Source of the DNA: Asparagopsis taxiformis
Taxonomy: Eukaryota > Rhodophyta > Florideophyceae > Bonnemaisoniales > Bonnemaisoniaceae
NCBI GenBank assembly: GCA_030407315.1
Contig: JALQPE010002342.1
Location: 107,143 to 171,142, forward strand
DNA length: 64,000 nucleotides
Reading direction: 5' to 3'
The position numbers were made by a program, and so were the translations under genes. This document shows positions 10,728 through 20,692 of the stretch, in pieces. Each line of letters starts with the position of its first letter. Position 1 is the stretch's first letter. Below the pieces are notes generated by a model. It was not told the DNA's origin. It saw nothing but the letters and a program-made list of their open reading frames with translations, and made no database searches.

Positions 10728-12514
10728 AGTAGGTAAGGAAGTTGCATGGTGTGTGTGGTTGTACTATACAGATGTCGATCTCCTGCAGACTGATGCGATT
10801 TTCGTGCCCTGGACATGCCAGGTCGAGACGGTATGCCGGTTTTCGGCTCAGATGTATATGCAGTGGTCGTAATTTTAAAACTTATCCATTGCGGCACGAC
10901 GATATTCCAGCAATGTATTGGCCATATTGCTCGGCAGAGAGAGATAGTTGCTTGTGCAGTTACACCGTCACTTGGAAGTGCAGGTTGTTCGTCCAACCAG
11001 TCGAGCTGGAACATGTCGCGACGCCAGACGAATAGCAATTTTGAAGAGCGGTCGTTCGGACCACCATCGGTCTGGCGAGCTATCGTACGGTTATTGGTAG
11101 TAGTGTGTGACGGCAGTCACACGGGTGAGCCTTTGTGCTGAATGAATTATTTTATGGTCGAGATGATGGTCATTCAGAGTCAACTAAAGAAATGGAATCA
11201 GGTGCAGAGATATTTAGCCAAGTCGTATGCAAGTGTTGATTGTTTTTCCAAGCCATTTCTGGGAGATCATAGCAACACTGCGCGACTGGTCGTAGCAGTA
11301 TAATCTATCCAAAGCGAGTAGCACGTTGCTTATGTCTTGTCAAGTGCATCATGGTGAACGCGCATGGGCCGAAGGTGATGGGCGTCGATGACGACCGCAA
11401 GTGTATTTGTCGTTTTGGCTATTTTTATTCCGCGTTCAGTATTCGATAGTCACCCGTCATGGCCTGAAATGAAGTTGAAACTGAAGCGTTTCCGGGTCGG
11501 AAACGGAGGCCCGGCAGGACTGGCATATTTTTTGTATTTAACAACGCCGCGTTGTTATGGACCAAAGTCGTCTAGATTTCGAATTTCAAAGCGCTGTCGA
11601 CGTGCGCAAAATTACCCGTTCCCTCCAAGCGCATGTGGAATACCTCGGCGCGTGTTCCAATTTTGATCATGTGGTCCAGTTGCACTGGCTAACACGCCAA
11701 CAACAAACAGCATGTCATGATGGTTTTATGTAGAGTCGCTGCTCGACCAACCACACGCGTAAAAGATCGCGCCGCTGAATCGTGTCTTCGCCCATGCGTG
11801 GAACATCTATAAACATGGATCCGATCCGATCCGATGATTGCGAACAATTGCAGGGTAAATACACGCACGACGCACGTATCGAATCTTCGAACTGTACGCT
11901 TAGCTCACTGACCGTCTCATGAGAGGAGCAATGACATGGTATAGAGTGGAACGACGACTTTCCAAAATTAGCTGCCACTGACCAGTGTAGCGTTGCGCAT
12001 CCAAGCAAATGAGATGCCCCTCGTCGAGCTGGGGTACGTGCATTTTCCATATTTTATACAAATGTACTGTACCGAGATGCCAGTATCATATACGGCAACG
12101 GTTAAACATGTCCGTCTTGTCGATGTTTATCGCTTTGTAGCAACGCATCATGCCCGCCGCTCGTGCGACACTATGCGATACCTATCGATCTCAAGAGAAG
12201 CTGTCGTTATCTCCAATACGGTTGCAATCTGTATAGTCTCGTCGCGCAACGCGTGTTTTCACCTGCCGTTTCTTTCCGACTACGCTCCATATCTCGTTTC
12301 AGCCAATCTTGTACAACGGAGATCTTCCTACATAGCGCTTTCTCCCAGGTAGATGCGTTTTACTTCACTAAAAATGCTTAACACTATGATTATACAACTT
12401 GCATCTCTTCAAGGAAAGGCAACCCCCGAGTGATAATATTGACCGCAACGAATCAGTTACGCTACGAGCACTAGGTGTGGAAAACAATGTGCAGCCCCGT
12501 AGAGAACACAATAA
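10728..12514. other. Host intergenic region, nothing recognised
   Basis: About 1.8 kb between a plus-strand and a minus-strand gene, so it holds both 3' ends. Open frames are at most about 119 codons and show no domain. A short tandem (ATCCG units near 11818-11836) is the only repeat noticed. Confidence 0.4.
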
Positions 12515-13093
12515 TCACATCACTTTTGCAATAACGATGACGATAGAAACTACAACAAGAAGAAACAAACCAAGCGTGCGTCCGTATTTGAGCCATCGCT
12601 CATCCCAGTATTTGCTGTGCTTAGGATCTCGTACACGGTGAATAAACCATCTCAGCAAGATAAACAGCGGAATGAAACCCAGCATAACACCCAAAGCAAA
12701 AGAGGGACATGGTGAAACTTTCTGCCCTCGCACGGGATCAAAATCTGAAACAGACATGATCTCCTTCCTTCCCCATGACGCTATTGGAGACGAGTGCTTC
12801 CGAGACGAAAGCCGCTTGGGCGTATTGGGTGCGCTTTCATGTTCCTCTCCAACGTCTGTCACGTCGATAGTAGTTTGGACCTCAGTTACCAGTGGGTTCA
12901 ACTTTGGAATAGGCGCATTTGTCGTGAACGGTCGATCATCCAATTCAAACACAACTGCATCATCAAGCGCGAGCTGCTTGGATATCTCTTGGATCGACGG
13001 CGCAGCACAGCCGTTCGATTCAACACTTGATGAGCTGGAAGTGTTCGAAGCTACTTGCTGCGTTTGTGGTTGCACAAATTCAGCACTCGTCAT
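12515..13093 (-). CDS. Small membrane protein with two C-terminal helices, unknown function
   Basis: 192 codons from an ATG at 13093. Residues 1-125 are Ser/Thr/Gln-rich and look disordered. Two hydrophobic segments follow: about 131-147 (FALGVMLGFIPLFILL) and about 171-190 (LGLFLLVVVSIVIVIAKV), joined by a basic, aromatic loop (RVRDPKHSKYWDERWLKYGR). The hairpin layout suggests an endomembrane protein with a cytosolic tail. I do not recognise a family. Support for coding: clean start, skewed composition and two well-formed helices at the end of an intact frame. Confidence 0.55.
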   Translation of the reverse strand: MTSAEFVQPQTQQVASNTSSSSSVESNGCAAPSIQEISKQLALDDAVVFELDDRPFTTNAPIPKLNPLVTEVQTTIDVTDVGEEHESAPNTPKRLSSRKHSSPIASWGRKEIMSVSDFDPVRGQKVSPCPSFALGVMLGFIPLFILLRWFIHRVRDPKHSKYWDERWLKYGRTLGLFLLVVVSIVIVIAKVM

Positions 13094-14107
13094 GGCACTA
13101 GCAAGTACAAGTTGAAGCGAGGCAGCAAGTTAGATCGTCGAATGACCGCATTGGCGTGGAGGGCTGACGGACGGGCGTGGCGGACGGTAGCCTTGTTGCA
13201 ATGAGGGTGTGAACAGCGTACACGAATAGCAGCTGTACAGAAGGTAGGCAGGGGGATTTGTTATGTCGGTCCTGCAGCCATCATGTACACCTGATGATAC
13301 TCATTGGTGATATCATGAATGTCCAGCGCTGTGTCAGCGTTACTACAGCAGTGTATCCCACTACACTGTTGAGGAGACAGCTGAGCGAGCAGATGTTCAA
13401 ATGGTACGCGAGTGGCCGACTTTACGTCATGACCGAGATGGAACCGCGCATGCGCCGCGCAACCAAGCGGTGGAATGGACCGTTGCTGTCATCTCCTTGC
13501 TCACATATAGTGCGATTATTCTTTTTGAATTAAGACCGCCCGCAAATCTAATTCAAAACTCAAATTACAGTTGCAGAGCTCATCATATGGGCCCGCAGTT
13601 TACCTGTAGAGAAGCATTCGCAATCACTTGCTGTGGTACAAACTTTTTTCGAGTAACGTTTTATATCTTGCATTCTTCGTGACCTCGCAGATCTAGTTTC
13701 AAGAGGTGAAAAAAGAAATCCGCGTGGCTGCTGGAGAAGCCGTGTTGACAAATGTTTTTTAATCTTATCTCCTGACTGTGGCGTATGGGTCCACTTGGCA
13801 CACAACTTTTGCTTGGCGAAAGTTAGAAAAAAGACCAAAGAAATACCTTCACTGTGAACATCTCTCAAGTCTCATTCGCAATACCAAACAGCGTACAATC
13901 TCCAACATGACTTTCCAGAGCCTCTTCCTCTGATAGTAGATTAAATTCCGATACAGTACACGAACGACATTGGAACTTTAAAAATAATTGTACTTCTAGT
14001 AGTCCGTTTCCGGTCGTTCCTAGTTCTACATAGAGCTAGTTGAGTAACCAAAGTTTTATAGCTTATCCTAGAGTTCTAACTTGCTACGCTGCGCCGGAAT
14101 CGGCGGT
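13094..14107. other. Host intergenic up to the first mobile element
   Basis: About 1 kb carrying the promoter of the two-helix protein on its left. No RNA gene, repeat or convincing coding frame seen. The right boundary is the proposed start of the copia D LTR. Confidence 0.35.
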
Positions 14108-14419
14108 TGTTCCCGCCGGCATCAGAAATTTTGGCCACAGCTGAACGGTCGGAACCTTGCAGCTGTGGCCAAAATGTTTTTGCCGAAAGGGCGCGCCACG
14201 GCGAGTACAGGGGAGAGTGGTGAATACACCGCTGGCGTACTGTACAGTGACGCCAGCAGTGCTAGAGCCACCACGTATGCCACGTGGTAAAATAATGCCC
14301 AACCACTGGCTTAAGCCAAGCGTATTAGAGGATGATTGGATCGTGCATTTGAACGATATTCATGTCAGGAGTGTCAGGATGCTAATAACAGACAGCCTGT
14401 CCCAGAGACCGCCGCCGGT
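14108..14419 (+). repeat. Left part of the copia D 5' LTR
   Basis: Begins with TGTT, as the sense LTRs of A, B and C do, and continues past the copia A insertion to the CACA end at 20624; joined length about 395 bases. It contains a 16-bp inverted repeat (14128-14143 with 14160-14175) and a GACAGCCTGTC palindrome at 14391-14401. The outer boundary rests only on the TGTT start. Confidence 0.4.
14128..14175. repeat. Perfect 16-bp hairpin in LTR D
   Basis: ATTTTGGCCACAGCTG at 14128-14143 is exactly complementary to 14160-14175, separated by a 16-base loop. It lies in the proposed U3 part of the copia D LTR. It could fold as a cruciform or RNA hairpin, or be a pair of regulator sites; nothing decides between these. 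Confidence 0.6.
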
Positions 14420-14802
14420 TGATGGGAAAAACGATTCCCGAAATTAAAATGACAAGTGTTCGGTTTTGATTGGCGCACGGTACGCCGGTGTATCGCGAAT
14501 ACTCGCGCCTGGTGATGATCGTGTTGATGAAGTGGTTGTTGATGGTAAAGATGGTGGTTTGATCTTGCCTCGGCTCCGGAGCAAGTCGCCCTTTTATCCT
14601 AGTTCTAGCTTCTACAACTACAATCCTAGGTGGCTAGCGAATTCAAAACATAGGTAGCATAGTGTAGGAATTTCCGTCTGAGTGACTAAAAACGGAATAT
14701 AGTGTTACCTACAAATTGATTCATATTGTAGCCTACCTTTTATGTAGATTGAATAGTGTGGGCTACATAGTGTAGCCTACGAACAAGTGTAGCCTACGAA
14801 CA
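14420..14802 (-). repeat. 3' LTR of copia A
   Basis: 383 bp, matching 20155-20536 except for one extra base. Its inner edge is preceded in sense orientation by the polypurine tract. It contains tandem GTGTAGCCTACGAACA-like units at the sense 5' edge. Confidence 0.93.
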
Positions 14803-14813
14803 CTTCCCTCTCT
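14803..14813 (-). promoter_or_regulatory. Polypurine tract of copia A
   Basis: In sense orientation AGAGAGGGAAG directly abuts the 3' LTR. This is the expected plus-strand priming site and fixes the element's orientation. Confidence 0.8.
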
Positions 14814-14834
14814 GGAAGTCCGAAGACGGTTCAA

Positions 14835-17800
14835 CTAATGCTCGATCACATATTGTTCAACGGGATGAGAGATCTTGTGAGTTTCCAAAAGTTGTTTTAG
14901 AGCTTCATTGCATGCAAGTTTGGTTAGACCATCGGCAGGGTTAAACTCGGATTTGATCAAGGCAATGTTATTGATCTCTTTCTCGTTGTAGGCTTGACGT
15001 GCAGCTGCAATGTCTATCATTAGCCTTTTTTCCGTAGTGTATTTGGATCTTGTGATGACGTCGAAGAGAGCCTTAGAATCAGTCAACATGAGAAGAGGGA
15101 TACTTTTGTTTAACACTTTTTCAAGATCAAACTTGATTGCATATGCAGCGTCGAATGCGTCAGCAAAAGCGAATGTTTCAGCTGCCATAGAAGATCTGGC
15201 AATGCGTCTGGATTTATATGAAGAGTACCTCAGAATAGCGCAATTGTTCGTGGCGTCTGAGAGTAATATTATGAATCCGATTTGGGACGAATTATCATTG
15301 TTATTGGAGAATGATGCGTCTGAGTATGTTGTGATACGCAGTGAATCTTGATCAAGTTTTGGGAAGCGAAGAGAGCGATACTTTGTTTTCTTCAAATGTT
15401 TTATCACGCGGTTAATGTCGCGTATATGATTTGACTGGAATGTATTCGAGGTGACGGCAGAAGATCTGGAAACGGAGAAGGCTATGTCCGGACGAGTGTT
15501 CGTTAACCAGTTCAACTTTGCTCTCGTGGATCGGAAGTCTTCGAAAGAGCAATCGGATTTAAGTAATTCAAGTCTTCCGATATATTCTGATTGCGATAAG
15601 GATTTTGAGTAATTTCCGTCTTTAACTTGTAGTCCAGTGAAGGTAAAATAATTTCTCTCGGGCTTTTTGGTGTCAAAGGTAGAGGCGGTCATGTGTTGTG
15701 ATGAATGTTCAAATTTATTCGTTCCGCAACGAAATATGTCATCAACGTAAGATCCAGACATTCCTACGAGTTTGTTTCCGATATGTTTGAAAAACAATGA
15801 GAAATCTCCTGTAGTCTGCTTCATTCGTAAGTCTTTAACATGGTGGGAATGCAATGTTTCACCCCAATAGTCACCAGCATCTATGAGTCCATAGAGAGGG
15901 TTTATGAATTGTAGAAGTTCTCCATGATTCAACTCCATGATGTTTGGCTTGATGAAAACGTCACGCTTCAATTTAGATGCAGACTGTAGGTAAGCCTGTT
16001 TAATGTCGGTGGACCATATTTTGAATCCAAATATGCTTGCCATGGAGAGGAGAATTCTGATTGAGGATTGTTTCAGAGTCGTCGAATTATGAACAATTGT
16101 TCTTTTCTCTTTGTCTCGATGTCCTCCAAGGACAAATCGAGCTTTGAGGACTTCTTTGTTGTTTTCGCCATTCTTGATGGCAAGTACAAAACGAGAGGGT
16201 ATTATATTTGCATTTTCGGGTAAATCTTCTGGGAGTACAATTTTGAAAGTTTCGCGATTGATGAGTCCTTCAATTTCCTTTCTTTTCGCATCTTCAAAAA
16301 GTTTTTCGCGGGGGTCCCCTTTGTTTATTATTTCAGTGAAGAAGGTTTTCGACGATTCAGAGTGATTTGAGGAAGGGAATAGTGCTGGTTTGACACTTGA
16401 AATGTTGTAGTGTCGGGATCCTTGCCTTTCCCCGAGGTCAACCAGCACCTGTTTTCTGTCGTTGCTAATGACAATATGAGGACCTGTCCATTGTTTAAAG
16501 CGTTCTCGGTATACGTAAACCATGTTTCCAGGACTGATGTCGTAGTCTGTGGAAGGAGGGGGGTTTTTGCGTAAAGCTCGATTCAATTTTTGAGAGGAGA
16601 TGATTCTCGCAAATTCATTTCTTGCTGACTTCATTGCTGTAAGGCGTTCCTGTTGTGACTTTGACTGTGGTTTGATATGCGGTATGTTCGGTAAGGCGCC
16701 GAATACTAGAAGGGTTGGCACGAGTCCATTGGGACCTGCAGTGTCGTTCATTGCTTTTGTTGATAGCGAGAGTACGAGTTCGGGAGAGAAATCTGGGTGT
16801 TCAAGTCTGACTTTGTTGTAAATGCGTCGTAGCATAGCATGATAAGTTTCTCCATTCCCTAGTGAGTTGTGGGATTCTGTCCCTGTGTGACGAAGGTCTA
16901 TGTTTGATGAATGACATGACGTTGTACATTCTTTGGATACGAAGACTGATCCTTGGTCCGTGAGCATGCTTTCTGGGAATCCAATGTAACAATTAGCCCA
17001 TGCTTGTAGAAAAGTGTTCCAAACTGTGGTTGCGTCTTGTTTCGGGATGAACCTTGCCGCGCTGAAGTTGGTTGCAGAGTCGATTATGTGTAATACAGGC
17101 TTGCTGTCCAGAAACATCAGGTCTAATTTGATTTCCTGGTTGAATCTGACATTGTCGTTGTCTCTGATTTGAAAAGTGATGGCTTTCGGTGCGAAAGATT
17201 GACAAGGGTGGCAACTTTTTGTAATATCTTCGATAAGCGATTTTGTTTCGGTCGTCATTTGTTCTGGAGATGCTTTGTTTAGAAAATCATATAGCTTCTT
17301 GGAGCTGGGGTGGAACATGTGTTTATGAATTCGTGTCAACTGGGCTTTGGAGAAAAAGTTCTTAAACTGTATTTTCCAAGTCATGTATATGTGTCCGAGT
17401 TTACGTGAGAGAGGTATATTCCAACCTTCAGGGACGGATTGAAGAGAATTCTCGACGGTAAGAACGTTCCATTTGTTTTTATCCAGTGAATCGAGGCCTA
17501 TTAGAAGTGGTATATCTTGAGGGATGATGTCAGTTCTAATGGTACTGAATCCAGATGGTGTGGGAAGTATAATGTTCATCCATCCGATGGAGGAAGTGGA
17601 GTAGTTTCCAAAAGAGAATTTTGAATTTGATTTGAAGGGTTCGAAGGGTATCCCTGCTTCATTACAATAGGCACGGGCTTGGTTTACGCCAATGACCGTC
17701 TTTTCTGCTCCAGTATCAAATAATGCTCCCTTAAATGCATGGATAGAATTGTTGAGATATCGTTTGAGATTCTGAATTGGTATTTTAACATGGAAGATTT

Positions 17801-19271
17801 TGGATAGATAGTTCTGTTCGTGTTCAGGAATTATATCTCCAAACGGTAACGGTGCATCATTGTTCTCGTCCGATATACAGCTTGACAAGAAGTCATTGAA
17901 GGTGTCATCTGCTATGTCATCCTTATTGTGTTCCTCGGTTGCTTCATGCTCATCGTATTGTTCAGTCTGCTCGAAGAGGATTTTGGCAGCAGCTTGAACG
18001 GGATGTTCATGTTGGTTTCGGATTCTGCTGCGCACGGCGTCGTTCATAGTCATGCGTTTCTGTTCTCGACAGTTGAATGCGTAGTGCCCCTTCTTATAAC
18101 AGCGGTAGCACGTGACTTCTGATTTGTTGCGATTTTTGAAATTTGAGTTTCGGGTGTGACGCTTATGGTGCGGGTTGGCATACCTAGCACCGTAGTGAAT
18201 GGAAGTCATATGGTCGGCAAAGTGACTGTGGTCACTAGTGATAGACGTATCTAAACCCTTCTTTCGCTGGGACTCTTCCCAGAGTAAAGCTGAACTAGAT
18301 AGCTCGGAGTATATCTGTGCGAATGATAAGTTCTCTCCAAGAGTTCGTTTCTTAGCATTCTGGGCCCACTCGAAGTTATCTACTACGTGGAGGAGTTGTT
18401 CAGTTTTGAAAACTTCACCACGTTTAGATTTTGTCCCTTGGGGGTTGAGCCGGTCTATTTCGTTGTATATGTGTCCGAGTGCTTGGACAGTTCCGCATTG
18501 TAACTTATGGACAGTTTCTTTCATCGACAGTGACGATATGATATGGTCAATCTGCTTCTGGTGAGTCGCAGTATCGAATTTGTTCGTGAGAGAATCGAAT
18601 ACGGAGCCTATTTGAGTGATAGCAGGGTTATCTCGGATGTGACTGGACCAGAACGTCCAAGCCGGTCCACGTAAGGCATAATGGACAAGTTGTACTTTCT
18701 CTGATGGAGAAAAACCTTTGTCATGACAGTATGTCAGGTAGGCGTTTTTTGTTTCTGGGAGACTAGGATTCTCGCCAAGGATACCACTGTACTTCTGTTT
18801 CTCTGAGAAGTGACGAGCGGTATCGTCAACCTTACGCGATATGTCCGGCGTATTATAAGTATGTTGCGGTGGTGCCGGCTCGCGATCTGTGGAAGTGACA
18901 ATGACGGGCTGACTAGTGTCCTTTCGAGAATCTGAGATTAGTTGTAATGCTTCTCGCTTGAGGTCATCAGGGTACATCTTCTCTGCTATTGCTTTTGCGA
19001 TCATTAGGCCTGATCGTCTCGGAATTCGGTGACCATTGCTGTCGCAGATAGCTCTTATGTGGGAGAAGAGAGCTGTGTTGGGTAAGCAGTCCCTATGGAA
19101 CAGGAATTGCGGGGGGAATAATTCGCAAAAGGTGGTGGCGAACTCGTCTTCAGGTGGTTCTAGTGTGATAAGGGCAGCGGCAGCTCCTGTCATCGATTTT
19201 TGTATGTCGTTGCACGTATTGAGATTTCCAACAGCGACCCAAGTAGGATTGTCATCGTATGGGGTAGTCAT
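14835..19271 (-). CDS. Copia A Gag-Pol polyprotein
   Basis: One frame of about 1,478 codons from the ATG at 19271. Gag with a CCHC zinc knuckle C-x2-C-x4-H-x4-C (residues 388-401). Aspartic protease with DTG at 519-521. Integrase with HxxxH...CxxC zinc site (HKHMFH ... CHPC) and the acidic triad (LDLMFLD..., LTDQGSVF, and a glutamate in the GNGETYHAML block). Reverse transcriptase with YVDD, and RNase H beginning TYSDASFS and ending with ...TEKRLMIDIAAARQ. The order protease-integrase-RT-RNase H is diagnostic of Ty1/copia. The frame is intact, so the element may be autonomous. It is read after the finger ORF (75-base gap), so translation probably needs a separate or re-spliced transcript. Confidence 0.95.
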   Translation of the reverse strand: MTTPYDDNPTWVAVGNLNTCNDIQKSMTGAAAALITLEPPEDEFATTFCELFPPQFLFHRDCLPNTALFSHIRAICDSNGHRIPRRSGLMIAKAIAEKMYPDDLKREALQLISDSRKDTSQPVIVTSTDREPAPPQHTYNTPDISRKVDDTARHFSEKQKYSGILGENPSLPETKNAYLTYCHDKGFSPSEKVQLVHYALRGPAWTFWSSHIRDNPAITQIGSVFDSLTNKFDTATHQKQIDHIISSLSMKETVHKLQCGTVQALGHIYNEIDRLNPQGTKSKRGEVFKTEQLLHVVDNFEWAQNAKKRTLGENLSFAQIYSELSSSALLWEESQRKKGLDTSITSDHSHFADHMTSIHYGARYANPHHKRHTRNSNFKNRNKSEVTCYRCYKKGHYAFNCREQKRMTMNDAVRSRIRNQHEHPVQAAAKILFEQTEQYDEHEATEEHNKDDIADDTFNDFLSSCISDENNDAPLPFGDIIPEHEQNYLSKIFHVKIPIQNLKRYLNNSIHAFKGALFDTGAEKTVIGVNQARAYCNEAGIPFEPFKSNSKFSFGNYSTSSIGWMNIILPTPSGFSTIRTDIIPQDIPLLIGLDSLDKNKWNVLTVENSLQSVPEGWNIPLSRKLGHIYMTWKIQFKNFFSKAQLTRIHKHMFHPSSKKLYDFLNKASPEQMTTETKSLIEDITKSCHPCQSFAPKAITFQIRDNDNVRFNQEIKLDLMFLDSKPVLHIIDSATNFSAARFIPKQDATTVWNTFLQAWANCYIGFPESMLTDQGSVFVSKECTTSCHSSNIDLRHTGTESHNSLGNGETYHAMLRRIYNKVRLEHPDFSPELVLSLSTKAMNDTAGPNGLVPTLLVFGALPNIPHIKPQSKSQQERLTAMKSARNEFARIISSQKLNRALRKNPPPSTDYDISPGNMVYVYRERFKQWTGPHIVISNDRKQVLVDLGERQGSRHYNISSVKPALFPSSNHSESSKTFFTEIINKGDPREKLFEDAKRKEIEGLINRETFKIVLPEDLPENANIIPSRFVLAIKNGENNKEVLKARFVLGGHRDKEKRTIVHNSTTLKQSSIRILLSMASIFGFKIWSTDIKQAYLQSASKLKRDVFIKPNIMELNHGELLQFINPLYGLIDAGDYWGETLHSHHVKDLRMKQTTGDFSLFFKHIGNKLVGMSGSYVDDIFRCGTNKFEHSSQHMTASTFDTKKPERNYFTFTGLQVKDGNYSKSLSQSEYIGRLELLKSDCSFEDFRSTRAKLNWLTNTRPDIAFSVSRSSAVTSNTFQSNHIRDINRVIKHLKKTKYRSLRFPKLDQDSLRITTYSDASFSNNNDNSSQIGFIILLSDATNNCAILRYSSYKSRRIARSSMAAETFAFADAFDAAYAIKFDLEKVLNKSIPLLMLTDSKALFDVITRSKYTTEKRLMIDIAAARQAYNEKEINNIALIKSEFNPADGLTKLACNEALKQLLETHKISHPVEQYVIEH

Positions 19272-19346
19272 TATGAACAGTTGGTACAAGGGAACAATTA
19301 ATTCAGATCTGTTTCAATTGATCGTATGAATTACCCTTTAATTGTA

Positions 19347-19859
19347 CTACTTATTCTCTGCTTTGCGCCTAGCGTTGCGATGCTTGTCACCAAATCGGTG
19401 GTTGTCGAAGTTGTGCACGCTGTTGAAGTCTATGTCGCAAATATCGCAGCGGAGGGTTTTTTTCTCTAACTCGGTCTTCTCTAATTTGTTTTTGTGACCC
19501 TTAGATCCCCTATGAATAAGCAACTGCTTGCGAGAGGTGAAGGTGCGGTCACAGAGCTTACACTTCGCTGGCTTTACAGTGCGTTTTTCGATCCTGTCGG
19601 TTGCGACGCGGTGAATGTGTCGAGATGCGCGGTCGTCCAATACTTGGAGGCCACCTGTCGAGGAGGATGCCTGATTGGCTGAGGAAGATGAAGCCCGATT
19701 GGCTGTAGAAGCGGAAGCCCGATTGGCTGGTCGGCTGCGGAGGGCCCTTTCGCGAAGGACCGCGGGGTCGTTTTCGGGCCTCTTGCAACGAGCCACTGTA
19801 AGTAGGTTAGCAATCTCCTTTTTGAAATGTTTTTCTTTTGATAATTTTTTTAACTTACT
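19347..19859 (-). CDS. Copia A two-finger (U1/JAZ-type C2H2) protein, start made by splicing
   Basis: After the acceptor at 19796 the frame encodes about 149 residues: a Ser/Ala/Arg-rich N-terminus, then two fingers, CKLC-x12-H-x5-H and CDIC-x12-H-x5-H, near the C-terminus. The C-x2-C-x12-H-x5-H spacing is that of U1-like/JAZ/matrin fingers, which often bind double-stranded RNA. The frame contains no ATG. Splicing the 63-nt intron 19858-19796 (GTAAGT...CTAAC...CTTACAG) joins A at 19859 to TG and gives AATGG followed by CTCG, a good start context. I see no ATG in the leader between the 5' LTR and the donor. The role in the element is unknown; RNA packaging or silencing suppression are guesses. 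The same arrangement occurs in copia B and C. Confidence 0.72.
   Translation of the reverse strand, partial: SKLKKLSKEKHFKKEIANLLTVARCKRPENDPAVLRERALRSRPANRASASTANRASSSSANQASSSTGGLQVLDDRASRHIHRVATDRIEKRTVKPAKCKLCDRTFTSRKQLLIHRGSKGHKNKLEKTELEKKTLRCDICDIDFNSVHNFDNHRFGDKHRNARRKAENK
19796..19858 (-). other. Predicted 63-nt intron in copia A leader
   Basis: Sense donor AAAA|GTAAGT, branch-like GCTAACC, acceptor CTTACAG|TGG. The same element order is found in copia B and C. Removing it creates the ATG of the finger ORF. Confidence 0.7.
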
Positions 19860-20006
19860 TTTCTTTCGACTATTTGCAGCGAGTGAAAATATACCGAAGT
19901 ATACAAGAATTTGAAAATTCAGGGGAAAAATGTCCACAAAGTGATATTATCTGATAGGATAATGACTACAGGGTGAAATTAGTCCTTTTCCACACGTGTA
20001 AAAATC

Positions 20007-20112
20007 TTTTTTTTCTTTTTTTTGCTCTTTTGGCTTTTTATGAGCTTTTGGCTTTTTTCTTTCTTTCCTTTTTTTGCCTTTTTGCCTTTTTGCCTTTTTC
20101 TTTTTTTTTCAG
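20007..20112. repeat. Long homopyrimidine/T-rich tract in copia A leader
   Basis: Runs of T broken by C and GC steps on the plus strand, hence a purine-rich leader RNA. It lies between the 5' LTR and the finger ORF. Confidence 0.7.
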
Positions 20113-20154
20113 ATTATTATGATTTTAGGAAAGAAGTTTCCCCGGACTTGCAAG

Positions 20155-20536
20155 TGATGGGAAAAACGATTCCCGAAATTAAAATGACAAGTGTTCGGTT
20201 TTGATTGGCGCACGGTACGCCGGTGTATCGCGAATACTCGCGCTGGTGATGATCGTGTTGATGAAGTGGTTGTTGATGGTAAAGATGGTGGTTTGATCTT
20301 GCCTCGGCTCCGGAGCAAGTCGCCCTTTTATCCTAGTTCTAGCTTCTACAACTACAATCCTAGGTGGCTAGCGAATTCAAAACATAGGTAGCATAGTGTA
20401 GGAATTTCCGTCTGAGTGACTAAAAACGGAATATAGTGTTACCTACAAATTGATTCATATTGTAGCCTACCTTTTATGTAGATTGAATAGTGTGGGCTAC
20501 ATAGTGTAGCCTACGAACAAGTGTAGCCTACGAACA
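20155..20536 (-). repeat. 5' LTR of copia A
   Basis: 382 bp, nearly identical to 14420-14802; ends TG...CA; followed on the plus strand by the target duplication CCGGT. Confidence 0.93.
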
Positions 20537-20541
20537 CCGGT

Positions 20542-20624
20542 CACAGGACAGAAGTTTATACTTAACCACTTAACCAAATGAATAAACTGAAGAAGGTACT
20601 CGCAAGAGACACAATCTTCTCACA
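20542..20624 (+). repeat. Right part of the copia D 5' LTR
   Basis: Continues LTR D beyond the copia A insertion and ends TTCTCACA at the primer-binding site. Confidence 0.45.
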
Positions 20625-20635
20625 GGTTATCGGCC
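20625..20635 (+). promoter_or_regulatory. Probable primer-binding site of copia D
   Basis: GGTTATCGGCC matches GGTTATGGGCC of copia B and C except for one base. The latter is complementary to the anticodon arm of initiator tRNA-Met, so D probably used the same half-tRNA priming. Confidence 0.5.
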
Positions 20636-20692
20636 TTAAAGCGCCCACTGCCCACGATCTCATCTCCCCTTTCCTTTTTATCTTCACCAATC

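Larger units (their letters stand above)
14420..20536 (-). mobile_element. Copia element A, full length and apparently intact
   Basis: A 6,117-bp Ty1/copia LTR retrotransposon on the minus strand. LTRs of 382 and 383 bp differ by one C in an otherwise matching alignment and have TGTT...CA ends in sense orientation. It is flanked by the 5-bp target duplication CCGGT (14415-14419 and 20537-20541). Order in sense direction: LTR, purine-rich leader, intron, two-finger ORF, gag-pol, polypurine tract, LTR. The near-identical LTRs and open frames point to a recent insertion into the LTR of copia D. The sequence after its 5' LTR (CTTGCAAGTCCGGGG in sense) does not match the half-tRNA(iMet) primer site of B and C, and I cannot assign its primer. 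Confidence 0.93.
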